A stretch of 49,703 bases of DNA from an uncultured Bacteroidia bacterium (GTDB lineage Bacteria; Bacteroidota; Bacteroidia; Bacteroidales; F082): contig CADBGN010000009.1 of assembly GCA_902794155.1 (NCBI GenBank), positions 1 to 49,703 on the forward strand. The letters are read 5' to 3'. The notes under the pieces are model-generated. The model worked only from the letters and a program-made list of their open reading frames with translations, was not told the DNA's origin and did not search any database. Shown piece by piece: positions 36,198 to 44,122 of the stretch. Positions within the stretch are counted from its first letter, which is position 1. Every line of letters begins with the position of its first letter. Made by a program: the position numbers and the translations under genes.

Positions 36198-37655
36198 TTA
36201 TGCCTCCCTAAATGCTTCCGACAAAACTTCCTTGTCGTCGAAATGGTTCTTCACTCCGTTGATTTCTTGATAGTTCTCATGGCCCTTGCCTGCCAGGAGG
36301 ATGATGTCGCCTTTCTTGGCCAACGCGACAGCTGTGCGGATGGCCTCACGCCTGTTGGTGATACTCAGCACCTTACCTTGGTCTTCCTGAGGCACGCCGG
36401 CTTTCATCTGACGAATGATCTCATCTGGGTCTTCGTTACGCGGGTTGTCGCTAGTGAGGATGACACGGTCGCTGAGTTTGACAGCGACAGCAGCCATCTC
36501 AGGACGTTTAGTGGTGTCGCGGTTGCCGCCGCAGCCCACCACGGTAATCAGCGTTTCCTTATGGCAACGCACATCGTTGATAGTGACGAGCACGTTCTCC
36601 AAGGCATCGGGTGTATGGGCGTAGTCGACGATGCCGACGATGCCTTTTTCCGAATGTACCATATCGAAACGGCCGTTAGCGCCACGCAACTTACTGACCT
36701 CAACCAGTAGCTCATCCTTATTGAATCCCAATGCTGTTGCAGCCCCGTAAATGGCCAAGATATTGCTGGCATTGAATCCACCAACGAGTTGGGTAAACAT
36801 TTCCGTACCATTCACCTTGAGCAACATACCATCGAAATGGCTTTCCATGACAACACCTTTAAAGTCGGCATCGTGTTTCAAAGCATAGCTCAATTTGCGA
36901 GCCTTGGTGTTTTGCAACATATAAGCTCCGTTCTTATCGTCCAAATTGGTCAATGCAAAAGCGTTCTGCGGTAGGTCGTCGAAGAATTTCTTCTTGGCGT
37001 TACGGTAGTTGGCCATGGTCTTATGATAGTCCAAATGGTCGTGTGTCAAGTTGGTGAAGATACCTCCCGCAAACCGTAGTCCAGCAATGCGGTCTTGGGC
37101 CACGCTGTGCGAGCTCACTTCCATAAAGGCATATTCGCAACCTTTGTCGACCATCTGCTGCAACAAAGTGTTCAGCTCGATGGGATCAGGCGTGGTATGG
37201 GTAGAAGGGACGACATCGCGGTTGACGATATTCTCGATGGTTGAGAGCAGTCCACAGGGATAGCCTGCCTCAGTGAAGAGCCTATATAATAAGGTGGCGA
37301 TGGTGGTCTTGCCATTGGTGCCTGTCACGCCCACCAACTTCAGCTTCTCCGAAGGGTTGCCGAAGAAATTGGAGGCACCGACGCCCAAAACGTAGGCCGA
37401 GTTGTCCACTTTCACGTAAGTGACATTGTCGGCTTTCTTTCGTGGCAACTTCTCACACACAATCACCGATGCGCCTTTCTCAATGGCATTGTCAATATAG
37501 TCGTGACCGTCGACTTGCGTGCCCTTGACGGCGAAAAACAATGTGCCCTGGCTGACCTTTCTGGAATCGAAGGTGATGTCAACGACGTCAACATCCTTCT
37601 CGCCCACGATTTCCATGAGGTTGCAATTCGCTAATATGTCTTTTATCTTCATCAT
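36198..37655 (-). CDS. murE: UDP-MurNAc-tripeptide synthetase MurE
   Basis: 485 residues. It adds the third peptide residue using ATP. The ATP loop GTNGKTT is at residues 112-118. The DNPR motif (SDNPRNEDPDEI) predicts meso-diaminopimelate as the substrate, and DYAHTPDALENV is the third-domain signature. Its ATG overlaps the ftsI stop as ATGATGA. Confidence 0.96.
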   Translation of the reverse strand: MMKIKDILANCNLMEIVGEKDVDVVDITFDSRKVSQGTLFFAVKGTQVDGHDYIDNAIEKGASVIVCEKLPRKKADNVTYVKVDNSAYVLGVGASNFFGNPSEKLKLVGVTGTNGKTTIATLLYRLFTEAGYPCGLLSTIENIVNRDVVPSTHTTPDPIELNTLLQQMVDKGCEYAFMEVSSHSVAQDRIAGLRFAGGIFTNLTHDHLDYHKTMANYRNAKKKFFDDLPQNAFALTNLDDKNGAYMLQNTKARKLSYALKHDADFKGVVMESHFDGMLLKVNGTEMFTQLVGGFNASNILAIYGAATALGFNKDELLVEVSKLRGANGRFDMVHSEKGIVGIVDYAHTPDALENVLVTINDVRCHKETLITVVGCGGNRDTTKRPEMAAVAVKLSDRVILTSDNPRNEDPDEIIRQMKAGVPQEDQGKVLSITNRREAIRTAVALAKKGDIILLAGKGHENYQEINGVKNHFDDKEVLSEAFREA

Positions 37656-39808
37656 TTCTCAAGTTTTAAATACATTGTACTATGTGCCCTGACAGTGTCA
37701 CCAGCGTGTAAAGACTGCTCTTTAACCACACCTTGTCCGGTAAACTCGGTGCTGATTCCCATGTTTTCCAGGAGATAAACAGCGTCAGTGATGTCCATTC
37801 CGATCACATTGGGCACTCTATTGTTGGATAGCTTGGCTTCACGTAGAGTAATTTGTCCACTCTCGCTGGTTTCCACGGTCACCCAATCGCCGTTGATGGC
37901 ATAGTCATCGTAGTTCTTGGCTATGCCATTGAGGTATTGCGATTCCTTGCTGTGGCGGACGAGCACAGGACCTTTGGCCCGCTCATCCCTCAGTGTGATG
38001 CTGTCGTCTTCACTAATACCAATGCGTGTGGCATACACCTTCTCGGCAATTTCTCTGAAACCGGGGGCCGACACACCACCAGCAGCCCATTTGGCGCCAC
38101 GGGCGCGACTCACCATGATAATGCAGCTGTAGCGCGGCTTGTCGGTGGGGAAATAACCCACAAAAGTGGTGTTGTAGAGCTTACGGCCAATGCCAGGCTC
38201 ATGATAGGCATAGCCTTGCACCTTGTCATAGTATTGTGCCGTACCGGTTTTACCTGCCACACCCACCACACAACCGGCAAACTGCCGCCTGGCCGTGCCT
38301 CTGAGAACCACGCCTTCCAGCATGGTCTGTATCTTCTCGATTGACTCGGGCGAGGCGATATGCTCGCTGAGCACAACGGGCTCAAATTTCTCAATGGTCT
38401 GCTCTCCACGACGGATCTCGGTGACAAACTGAGGCTTCATCATACGTCCCCCATTGGCGATGGCGTTATAGAGCATCAGCAGTTGCATCGGAGTAACGTT
38501 CACCTCATATCCAATCGACATCCATGGCAGGGAGACATTCGACCAAAGTTTGCGCCCATCCTTGGTTTTGTCGTCAGGGTGCTTTATGACAGGCTGAGCC
38601 TCACCCGTGATACCTGTGCCTATTTTCTTGTTCAAGCCTAAGGCATACAAGCCGTTGACATACTTCTCGGGATGCGCGGCAAAGTTCTTGGTGACCAACA
38701 CCGCCGTGCCTTTGTTCGACGACTGTTCGATGACCTCCTGCACAGTGCAAACACCGCCTTTTGCAAAGCTATGGTCGTCTTTCATCGTACGATTCGAGAA
38801 TTGGATGGGACCCATGCCAATGTTCACTCGGTCGCTGAGGTTCATGTTCTCGTTGTTGTTTAGTAACACAACCATCGAGGCAATCTTGAACACCGATCCA
38901 GGTTCGTATCTTTCAGCCAAGGCCACGTTGTAAAGCTCTTCGTATTTGCCCGTTTCATGATTGAGGCTCAAGTTGGCCAAGGCCTTCACATAACCCGTTT
39001 CCACATCCATCAGGATAGCACAGCCCTGTTCGGCTTTGTTTACAGTCAGGGTGTTGTTGAGTGCGCTCTCCACAATGTCCTGTAACTTGACATCGAAAGT
39101 AGTGATGACATCATCGCCGTTTTGGGCATCAGTATTGTCGTCAGAGTCAACGGGGATCCAACCGCCATGGTGGATGCGACGCACCAACTGGCGACCGTTT
39201 TGACCTCTGAGATAGTCGTTGTAGGCACCCTCAAGGCCGAAGAAATAGCCCTTCTTCTCGTTGGCCATACCAAGCATGAGGCTGGCAAGATCTTTATAAG
39301 GATGTTCACGACGGATCTTCTTGTCGATGATGAGGCCGTTCTTGTAAAGGCCACGGTTGAAAATCACAAACTGCTGCATCCTGCGCAGTTCCGTTTGCGT
39401 GATGTTGAGCGCAATTTTATAGTGACGGTTTTTCTTGGCCATGCCTTCGGCGAAGAAAGCCTTCCATTGCTCCGGATTGCGCTTCGGAAGCAGTTCTGAC
39501 ATCTGCACACATAACGAGTCAATATTGTCGGCAAGGAAAGTCGAGTCGACCGACTTGTAGTCGAAGAAAACGTCGTAGAGCGGAATCGTCGTAGCCATCA
39601 GCTGACCATCCGACGAAAAGATATTGCCGCGAGAAGCTTCCAAGGTATCTACGCGGTACTCACGCTTCTCGGCCAACTTCTCCAGTTCCTTATTATCCTT
39701 AGTCTGCACCAAGATAATCTTCGCGATGATGGCGACACCAAAGATAAGGACTAGAACATAGACCAAATAGGTTTTCCAAAGGGTATCGGTTTTCGGGTCG
39801 GTCGTCAT
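37652..39808 (-). CDS. ftsI: Division transpeptidase FtsI/PBP3 with PASTA domain
   Basis: 718 residues. One N-terminal transmembrane helix (VYVLVLIFGVAIIAKIIL) precedes a PBP dimerisation region and a transpeptidase domain. The catalytic Ser305 is in PGSVFK (Lys308), the SxN motif is Ser363-Asn365 and KTG is at 520-522. A PASTA domain at the C-terminus (about 650-718, VPNVIGMDITDAV) may sense peptidoglycan. It crosslinks septal peptidoglycan and works with FtsW. It overlaps ftsL as ATGA. Confidence 0.94.
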   Translation of the reverse strand: MTTDPKTDTLWKTYLVYVLVLIFGVAIIAKIILVQTKDNKELEKLAEKREYRVDTLEASRGNIFSSDGQLMATTIPLYDVFFDYKSVDSTFLADNIDSLCVQMSELLPKRNPEQWKAFFAEGMAKKNRHYKIALNITQTELRRMQQFVIFNRGLYKNGLIIDKKIRREHPYKDLASLMLGMANEKKGYFFGLEGAYNDYLRGQNGRQLVRRIHHGGWIPVDSDDNTDAQNGDDVITTFDVKLQDIVESALNNTLTVNKAEQGCAILMDVETGYVKALANLSLNHETGKYEELYNVALAERYEPGSVFKIASMVVLLNNNENMNLSDRVNIGMGPIQFSNRTMKDDHSFAKGGVCTVQEVIEQSSNKGTAVLVTKNFAAHPEKYVNGLYALGLNKKIGTGITGEAQPVIKHPDDKTKDGRKLWSNVSLPWMSIGYEVNVTPMQLLMLYNAIANGGRMMKPQFVTEIRRGEQTIEKFEPVVLSEHIASPESIEKIQTMLEGVVLRGTARRQFAGCVVGVAGKTGTAQYYDKVQGYAYHEPGIGRKLYNTTFVGYFPTDKPRYSCIIMVSRARGAKWAAGGVSAPGFREIAEKVYATRIGISEDDSITLRDERAKGPVLVRHSKESQYLNGIAKNYDDYAINGDWVTVETSESGQITLREAKLSNNRVPNVIGMDITDAVYLLENMGISTEFTGQGVVKEQSLHAGDTVRAHSTMYLKLEK

Positions 39809-40176
39809 GGCTCCACATTCTTTTCGGGTTCAACATTAACGCTGATACGCTTTAGGGGTTCGGTGGCTTCCTTCAGTCCCGTGCCTTCCAACCGCTTCAC
39901 CAATACCGATTGTTTGGAAGCCTCCATGATGGCTGACTTCACCTGAATATACTCCACCTGCAAGTCGTTGAGTCGTTTGTTTGCCTTGATCAGCTCACGG
40001 TTTCTCTCCTCTGCGATGTAGGTGTTGGTGATAATAGCCATGAGCAGGATAGTGACATACGCGAGGAAGAAAAACTGTTTGGTGAATTGCTCCCTCACGA
40101 GAAAGGTGCCGCCCAAAACATTCATTACCCTCTTACTGCCCTTCTTTATCTTCTTTATTTCTTTCTGTTCTTCCAT
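39805..40176 (-). CDS. ftsL: FtsL-like division protein
   Basis: 123 residues. A basic cytoplasmic head (KEIKKIKKGSKR), one transmembrane helix (FFFLAYVTILLMAIITN, about 50-66) and a coiled-coil periplasmic segment (LIKANKRLNDLQVEYIQVKS) give the FtsL shape. Sequence conservation in the family is low, so topology and position between rsmH and ftsI carry the call. It supports the FtsQLB complex. Confidence 0.82.
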   Translation of the reverse strand: MEEQKEIKKIKKGSKRVMNVLGGTFLVREQFTKQFFFLAYVTILLMAIITNTYIAEERNRELIKANKRLNDLQVEYIQVKSAIMEASKQSVLVKRLEGTGLKEATEPLKRISVNVEPEKNVEP

Positions 40177-40180
40177 GCCT

Positions 40181-41077
40181 TTATTTCCTTTCCGCGATTC
40201 TTAGTTTGGCACTGCGAGCCCTGGGGTTGCTTTCGATCTCCTCATCGGCGGGGACAACGGGCTTGCGTGTGATGATGGTATAAGGTGACAATAAATTACC
40301 GTAAAAGTCTTTCTCCTCCTTGCCTTCGGCGTTGCCCGTCTTCATGAAGTTCTTCACTAGGCGGTCTTCCAACGAATGGTACGACATCACAACGAGGCGC
40401 CCACCCGGCTTCAACACTTCGGGACACTGCATGAGGAAGATGCCAAGGGCTTCGAGCTCTTGGTTCACCTCAATGCGCAGGGCTTGGAAGAGTTGTGCCA
40501 GCACTTTGTTCTCCTTGCCTCGTGGCAAACGACGCTGCACAGCGGCTTTCAGCTGCTCAGTAGTCTCAATAGGTTCGGTTTCACGAGCCAAGATAATGTC
40601 GGAAGCGATAAGCTGAGGCTGTTGCATCTCACCATAAAGGCGCAGGATACGCGTCAGGTCGGCGTGATCGTAGGTGTTCACCACAGTTGCTGCGTCGTTG
40701 GGGGTCATCTGGCTCATGCGCATGTCCAAAGGACCGTCGAAACGGGTCGAGAAGCCTTTCTCAGGCGTATCGAACTGGTGCGACGAGACGCCCAAATCGG
40801 CGATGATACCGTCAATTTGACGTCCACCGTTATAGAGTTGGATGAAATTCTTGAAATACTTGAAGTTTTGGGGGATGAAGGTGAAGCGCTCATCGTCGAA
40901 GGCATTGGCTGCGGCATCTTCGTCCTGATCAAAGGCATAGAGGTGGCCCGTCGTCAGCCTTTCGAGGATGGCGCGCGAGTGGCCGCCTCCACCAAAGGTA
41001 ACGTCGGCGTAGATGCCTTCGGGGTTGATGTTCAGTCCCTCAAGGCATTCGTTCAACATGACCGGATTGTGATACAT
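40181..41077 (-). CDS. rsmH: 16S rRNA m4C1402 methyltransferase RsmH (MraW)
   Basis: 298 residues. It methylates N4 of C1402 in 16S rRNA with S-adenosylmethionine. Family marks are HNPVMLNECLEGL at the N-terminus, the SAM loop ADVTFGGGGHSRAI, IIADLGVSSHQFD, and VMSYHSLEDRLVKNF near the end. It starts 11 nt after mraZ. Confidence 0.96.
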   Translation of the reverse strand: MYHNPVMLNECLEGLNINPEGIYADVTFGGGGHSRAILERLTTGHLYAFDQDEDAAANAFDDERFTFIPQNFKYFKNFIQLYNGGRQIDGIIADLGVSSHQFDTPEKGFSTRFDGPLDMRMSQMTPNDAATVVNTYDHADLTRILRLYGEMQQPQLIASDIILARETEPIETTEQLKAAVQRRLPRGKENKVLAQLFQALRIEVNQELEALGIFLMQCPEVLKPGGRLVVMSYHSLEDRLVKNFMKTGNAEGKEEKDFYGNLLSPYTIITRKPVVPADEEIESNPRARSAKLRIAERK

Positions 41078-41088
41078 GATCGCCTCCC

Positions 41089-41538
41089 CTATTTTATGTT
41101 TTCTCCTAGCAGGTTGAAGAACTCCTCGTCGTCAAGCTCGTCGATGGACTGTTCGTAGAGGTCCTTATCCCAGATTTCCATCTTCGTTGTGACCGAGGTG
41201 ATGACAAGGTCTTTTACGAGGGCGCCTTTGTCGATGAGGTCCTTGGGGATCTGCAGTCGGCCGCTGCCGTCGAGTTTCACAAAGCGAGCTCCCGCGTTAT
41301 ACTTTCTCAGCACCGCCTCCTGTTTCGCCTTGAACTGGCTGAAGGCGGCACGCAGCTGGTCCTGCACCTCGTCCCAGTCCTTCCTCGTGTAGAGTTCCAG
41401 GCAGGTGGCGTGAAGTCCGGGACGAAGGACGAAGCCTTCCTCCACCTGTTCACCCAGCTGTTCCTTGAATTCAGCAGGCACCAAAAGACGGCCTTTCGAA
41501 TCCAATTTGCAGTTATAATGTCCTACCAAGTAACTCAT
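41089..41538 (-). CDS. mraZ: Transcriptional regulator MraZ
   Basis: 149 residues with two AbrB-like SpoVT domains: VGHYNCKLDSKGRLLVPAEF at the N-terminus and the repeat GARFVKLDGSGRLQIPKDL at about 83-101. MraZ is a DNA-binding ring that controls the dcw operon by binding short direct repeats near its own promoter; matching repeats lie at 41574-41610. It is the first gene of the cluster. Confidence 0.95.
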   Translation of the reverse strand: MSYLVGHYNCKLDSKGRLLVPAEFKEQLGEQVEEGFVLRPGLHATCLELYTRKDWDEVQDQLRAAFSQFKAKQEAVLRKYNAGARFVKLDGSGRLQIPKDLIDKGALVKDLVITSVTTKMEIWDKDLYEQSIDELDDEEFFNLLGENIK

Positions 41539-41564
41539 ATTCCTTTGTCGTCATTTTTCTGCTG

Positions 41565-41572
41565 CAAAGATA
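41565..41572 (-). promoter_or_regulatory. -7 promoter box of the dcw cluster
   Basis: Minus strand TATCTTTG matches TAnnTTTG, 26 nt upstream of the mraZ ATG. The MraZ-box repeats abut it. Confidence 0.6.
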
Positions 41573-41573
41573 T

Positions 41574-41610
41574 ACACTTTCTCCCATTTCTTGACACTTT
41601 CCTACACAAA
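41574..41610 (-). promoter_or_regulatory. Probable MraZ operator (10-bp-spaced direct repeats)
   Basis: The minus strand shows AAAGTGT (41580-41574), GAAATGG (41590-41584), AAAGTGT (41600-41594) and a weaker TTTGTGT (41610-41604), each separated by 3 nt. This 7+3 layout and the AAAGTG[T/G] core are those reported for MraZ boxes in Mollicutes, and the 10-bp period is that of the E. coli TGGGA boxes. It sits directly upstream of the -7 box, so binding should repress. Confidence 0.65.
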
Positions 41611-41685
41611 TCTTTAAAATTAGTTTTCAACACCAAGTGTTAATAACTTTGTTCATTTCCTGTTGATTACTTGTTGAAAAGGCCT

Positions 41686-42043
41686 GGAGATTCCAGCCGT
41701 GCAGGAATATAGCCTATCTTACTATTTACATCGGCGGTCTGAGATTCCCCTGACGGGGAATGGAGTAGCCTGCCATATTTTTTTGCGGCGGCAACAGAAA
41801 ACTACGCATAGTAAGTCCCACAAGCCGCCGCGGTTTAGAATAGTGCAAGGACTCCATTCCCTGCTAGGGGAATCCCTCTCCATTACGTCATCGAACAACC
41901 AGCAGAGATTCCCGCTGCGCGGGAATGGAGAGCGTGTCTTGTTTATAACAGCGGCGGCTTGTGGTACTAACGCTAATAAGATCCTGCAGCCGCCGCATAT
42001 TATAAAAACAACCTATACCTCCATTCCCCGCTAGGGGAATCTC
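41686..42043. repeat. Nested-hairpin repeat units (REPIN-like), left of the GIY-YIG gene
   Basis: Two full units: 41741-41880 and 41905-42043. Each has an outer hairpin of the type GAGATTCCC..GGGAATGGAG, then an inner inverted pair GCGGCGGC .. GCCGCCGC with a 30-40-nt loop, then the outer hairpin again in inverted orientation (CTCCATTCCC..GGGAATCTC). In unit 2 the inner arms are 41951-41958 and 41989-41996. A degenerate half unit lies at 41686-41708. Two inverted small palindromes around a spacer are the defining shape of a REPIN. Confidence 0.75.
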
Positions 42044-42053
42044 TTATTTTTAT

Positions 42054-42061
42054 TACCTTTG
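42054..42061 (+). promoter_or_regulatory. -7 promoter box for the GIY-YIG gene
   Basis: TACCTTTG matches TAnnTTTG, 20 nt before the ATG at 42082, directly after the last repeat unit. Confidence 0.5.
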
Positions 42062-42081
42062 CCACCAGCAAGCTATTTCTT

Positions 42082-42444
42082 ATGAAGTTCGCATACACCT
42101 ATATAATGACAAACAAAGGCCACACCGTGTTGTACACAGGTTGCACAAATGATTTAGTTCGCAGAGTGGACGAACACAAAAGCCATAAACACAAAGGTTC
42201 TTTTTCAGACAAATATAATTGTGAATACTGCGTCTATTATAAAGAGTTTACAAGATATCAATCAGCCATTGACGAGGAGAATAGGATTAAGCATATGACC
42301 CGTAAAGAAAAGATTGAGTTAATAGAGAGCATAAACCCCGAATGGAAAGAACTTGTCACAGAAAAAGGGTTCGTTTTCGACAAGACGCCATGGAGTGAAA
42401 GGGTAAAACTAGTCTTTGACAATCTTAATGGCGACGACCTTTGA
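42082..42444 (+). CDS. GIY-YIG endonuclease domain protein (YhbQ/UPF0213-like)
   Basis: 120 residues, a single GIY-YIG nuclease domain. Visible features: YTYIMTN then LYTGC (the two-part GIY-YIG strand pair), the catalytic Arg region in LVRRVDEHK, the metal-binding Glu in AIDEENRIKHM and a conserved Asn in SINPEWKEL. A short C-terminal tail is acidic. Single-domain members nick or cut DNA, but their biological role is mostly unknown. It has its own promoter and is enclosed by nested-hairpin repeats, the last codons running into the next repeat (42443). It could mobilise or process those repeats, as RAYT transposases do for REP elements; this is inference. Confidence 0.85.
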   Translation: MKFAYTYIMTNKGHTVLYTGCTNDLVRRVDEHKSHKHKGSFSDKYNCEYCVYYKEFTRYQSAIDEENRIKHMTRKEKIELIESINPEWKELVTEKGFVFDKTPWSERVKLVFDNLNGDDL

Positions 42445-42672
42445 GATTCTCCTGACGGCGGGAATCGCATATTAAACGGCTCAAAGATTCCCGCTGCACG
42501 GCTGGGAAACTATGTCAAACATCAGCAGAGATTCCCGCTGCGCGGGAATGGAGGTGCGTCAAATCATATCATTGCGGCGGCCAGTAAAATCCATACATCA
42601 GAAAAATCCCAAAGGCCGCCGCAGAACAAAAAAAACAGCGCCCTCCATTCCCGCCTGTCGGCGGGAATCTCC
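42443..42672. repeat. Nested-hairpin repeat units (REPIN-like), right of the GIY-YIG gene
   Basis: Half units at 42443-42468 and 42485-42507, then a full unit at 42528-42672. The full unit has the outer hairpin GAGATTCCCGC..GCGGGAATGGAG, perfect inner arms GCGGCGGCC (42574-42582) and GGCCGCCGC (42614-42622) around 31 nt, and the inverted outer hairpin CTCCATTCCCGCC..GGCGGGAATCTCC. It is the same design as the units left of the gene, with different loop sequence. Confidence 0.75.
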
Positions 42673-42689
42673 GTATTATATTTTTTTAC

Positions 42690-42697
42690 TATCTTTG
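42690..42697 (+). promoter_or_regulatory. -7 promoter box for engB
   Basis: TATCTTTG matches TAnnTTTG, 26 nt before the ATG at 42723. Confidence 0.55.
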
Positions 42698-42722
42698 CAA
42701 AATAGTATAACCCCAAAAGACA

Positions 42723-43340
42723 ATGGACATCAAAAAAGCCGAATTCCTGATGAGCAACACTCGTTTCGAGTTCTTGCCCAACGACAACATCCCCGAATAT
42801 GCCTTCATCGGACGCTCCAACGTGGGCAAGTCGTCGCTAATCAACATGTTGGTACAGCGCCGCGGCTTGGCTAAGACCTCTTCGGTGCCAGGCAAGACGG
42901 TGGCCATCAACCATTTCATCGTCAACGACGCATGGTATCTCGTTGACCTTCCAGGCTACGGCTACGCGCAACACTCGAAGAAGACCCGCGAGCAGTGGCG
43001 CGTGATGATCAACAACTACATTACCCGTCGCCGCAACCTCGTGAGCACCTTCGTGCTAATCGACTCGCGCATTGAGCCGCAAAACAACGACCTGGGCTTC
43101 GTAGAGTGGCTGGGCGAGAACCAAGTGCCGTTCAACATCGTCTTCACGAAAGCCGACAAGGTGTCGAAAGCAGAGCTTGAAAGGAATGTGGAAGCCTTCA
43201 AGGCTAAGCTTTTGGAAGAGTGGGAAGAACTACCGCCTGTTTTTATCACTTCGGCGGAGAAGAAGACCGGCCGCGATGAGATCCTTAACTACATCGAGGC
43301 GCAAAACGCCGAGATCGCTGACTTGATGAATAAACCTTAA
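42723..43340 (+). CDS. engB: Ribosome biogenesis GTPase EngB (YihA/YsxC)
   Basis: 205 residues. The G1 loop [10 protein letters not shown] is at residues 30-39, G3 in DLPGYGYA and G4 in TKADK. EngB acts in 50S subunit assembly. The ATG at 42723 gives the standard N-terminus (AEFLMSN..F). The promoter sits in the end of the repeat block; a palindromic element follows the stop. Confidence 0.95.
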   Translation: MDIKKAEFLMSNTRFEFLPNDNIPEYAFIGRSNVGKSSLINMLVQRRGLAKTSSVPGKTVAINHFIVNDAWYLVDLPGYGYAQHSKKTREQWRVMINNYITRRRNLVSTFVLIDSRIEPQNNDLGFVEWLGENQVPFNIVFTKADKVSKAELERNVEAFKAKLLEEWEELPPVFITSAEKKTGRDEILNYIEAQNAEIADLMNKP

Positions 43341-43342
43341 GC

Positions 43343-43466
43343 GGCCACTGGCTTCTGGCCTTTGGCCTCTGGCAGCCTCTCCCCTTAGGCTTCATTGCGG
43401 GCGCAGACCCGCAATCTCCTAAACATAGGGGAACTGCCAGCAGCCAGCAGCCAGTAGCCAGTGGCC
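43343..43466. repeat. Long imperfect inverted repeat with a central hairpin
   Basis: Arms of about 42 nt at 43343-43386 and 43425-43466 read GGCCACTGGCTTCTGGCC... and its complement (...AGTAGCCAGTGGCC), rich in 6-9-nt GCCAG repeats. In the middle ATTGCGGG (43394-43401) and CCCGCAAT (43408-43415) form an 8-bp hairpin. The whole 124 nt could fold as one cruciform. It follows the engB stop and may halt transcription; it is not a standard terminator because no U tract follows. Nothing else lies in the 177-nt gap. Confidence 0.65.
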
Positions 43467-43517
43467 AATAGCCATAATAAAAACTCTAATCTCAAAACCC
43501 TTAAAACTCAAAACACT

Positions 43518-43766
43518 ATGTGGGGAATTATCGTATCAATCCATATCGGCGCGCTGGCGGGATTCATCGCCGGCCGAATCATGGGTAAAGGCATGGGCCT
43601 TTTAATCTGCATCATCGTCGGTCTCGTCGGCGGCCTCTTGGGCAGCTGGATCTTCAGCAAGCTCGGCCTGACGGTGAGCGACGCCTGGTGGGGCCAGCTC
43701 CTCGTGGGCACAGCAGGCTCCGTCGTGCTGCTGTTCATTCTTTCCTTGTTCAGGAGGAAGAAATAA
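43518..43766 (+). CDS. YeaQ/YmgE/GlsB-family small membrane protein
   Basis: 82 residues, three hydrophobic stretches separated by short loops: AGFIAGRIMGKGMGLLICIIVG and GLLGSWIF, then LLVGTAGSVVLLFIL, with a basic tail RRKK. This is the transglycosylase-associated (GlsB/YeaQ/YmgE) family, inner-membrane proteins linked to envelope stress. The ATG at 43518 is chosen; a longer frame from 43461 adds 19 residues with no features. Confidence 0.85.
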   Translation: MWGIIVSIHIGALAGFIAGRIMGKGMGLLICIIVGLVGGLLGSWIFSKLGLTVSDAWWGQLLVGTAGSVVLLFILSLFRRKK

Positions 43767-43784
43767 AACAAACACACTAAAAGC

Positions 43785-43819
43785 AAAAAAGGAGGCAAGC
43801 ACTGCTTGTCTCCTTTTTT
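43785..43819. terminator. Bidirectional intrinsic terminator
   Basis: AAAAAAGGAGGCAAGC (43785-43800) pairs with GCTTGTCTCCTTTTTT (43804-43819) apart from one G-T pair, around loop ACT. It separates the convergent small membrane protein and the minus-strand gene ending at 43839. Confidence 0.85.
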
Positions 43820-43838
43820 CATTCCGTTAAGAATAGGA

Positions 43839-44087
43839 TTACTCCTCCTTGCGGCGCTTGCCGACGAGGTAGGCGCCAGCCAAGCCGGCGAGCAGGACGA
43901 TGCCTTCGCCTAGGGGGGCGTACCAGTCCTCACCCGAGTCGTAAACGGCAGGGTTGTTGATAACCAGCTGAGATGAGCTTTCACCATTTCTGCTGCTGTT
44001 CAAGTCCTCGTCGTCAAGGAACACCTGAGCCATGGCCGGAGCGACGAACATCGTAGCAATTGCTATTGTCGTTATCAGTTTCTTCAT
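43839..44087 (-). CDS. Small secreted protein with GEGIVLL-type C-terminal anchor
   Basis: 82 residues. A signal peptide (MKKLITTIAIATMFVAPAMA, cut near residue 20) precedes an acidic Asn/Ser-rich middle of about 37 residues, then a Pro-Leu-GEGIVLLAGLAGAYL hydrophobic segment ending in basic KRRKEE. Short motif, membrane helix and basic tail resemble the three-part sorting signals of PEP-CTERM/PID-CTERM type proteins. The partial gene at 49538 carries the same tail. It is 35 nt after the VWA gene stop, so probably cotranscribed with it. Confidence 0.75.
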   Translation of the reverse strand: MKKLITTIAIATMFVAPAMAQVFLDDEDLNSSRNGESSSQLVINNPAVYDSGEDWYAPLGEGIVLLAGLAGAYLVGKRRKEE

Positions 44088-44122
44088 TGTATCTAGTTTT
44101 TATTTTGTTCTGAATAATTTAG

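Noticed and set aside
41686-42672. CRISPR array around the GIY-YIG gene
   Set aside because: The units are long inverted hairpins in variable spacing, not identical direct repeats with spacers, and no cas genes are present.
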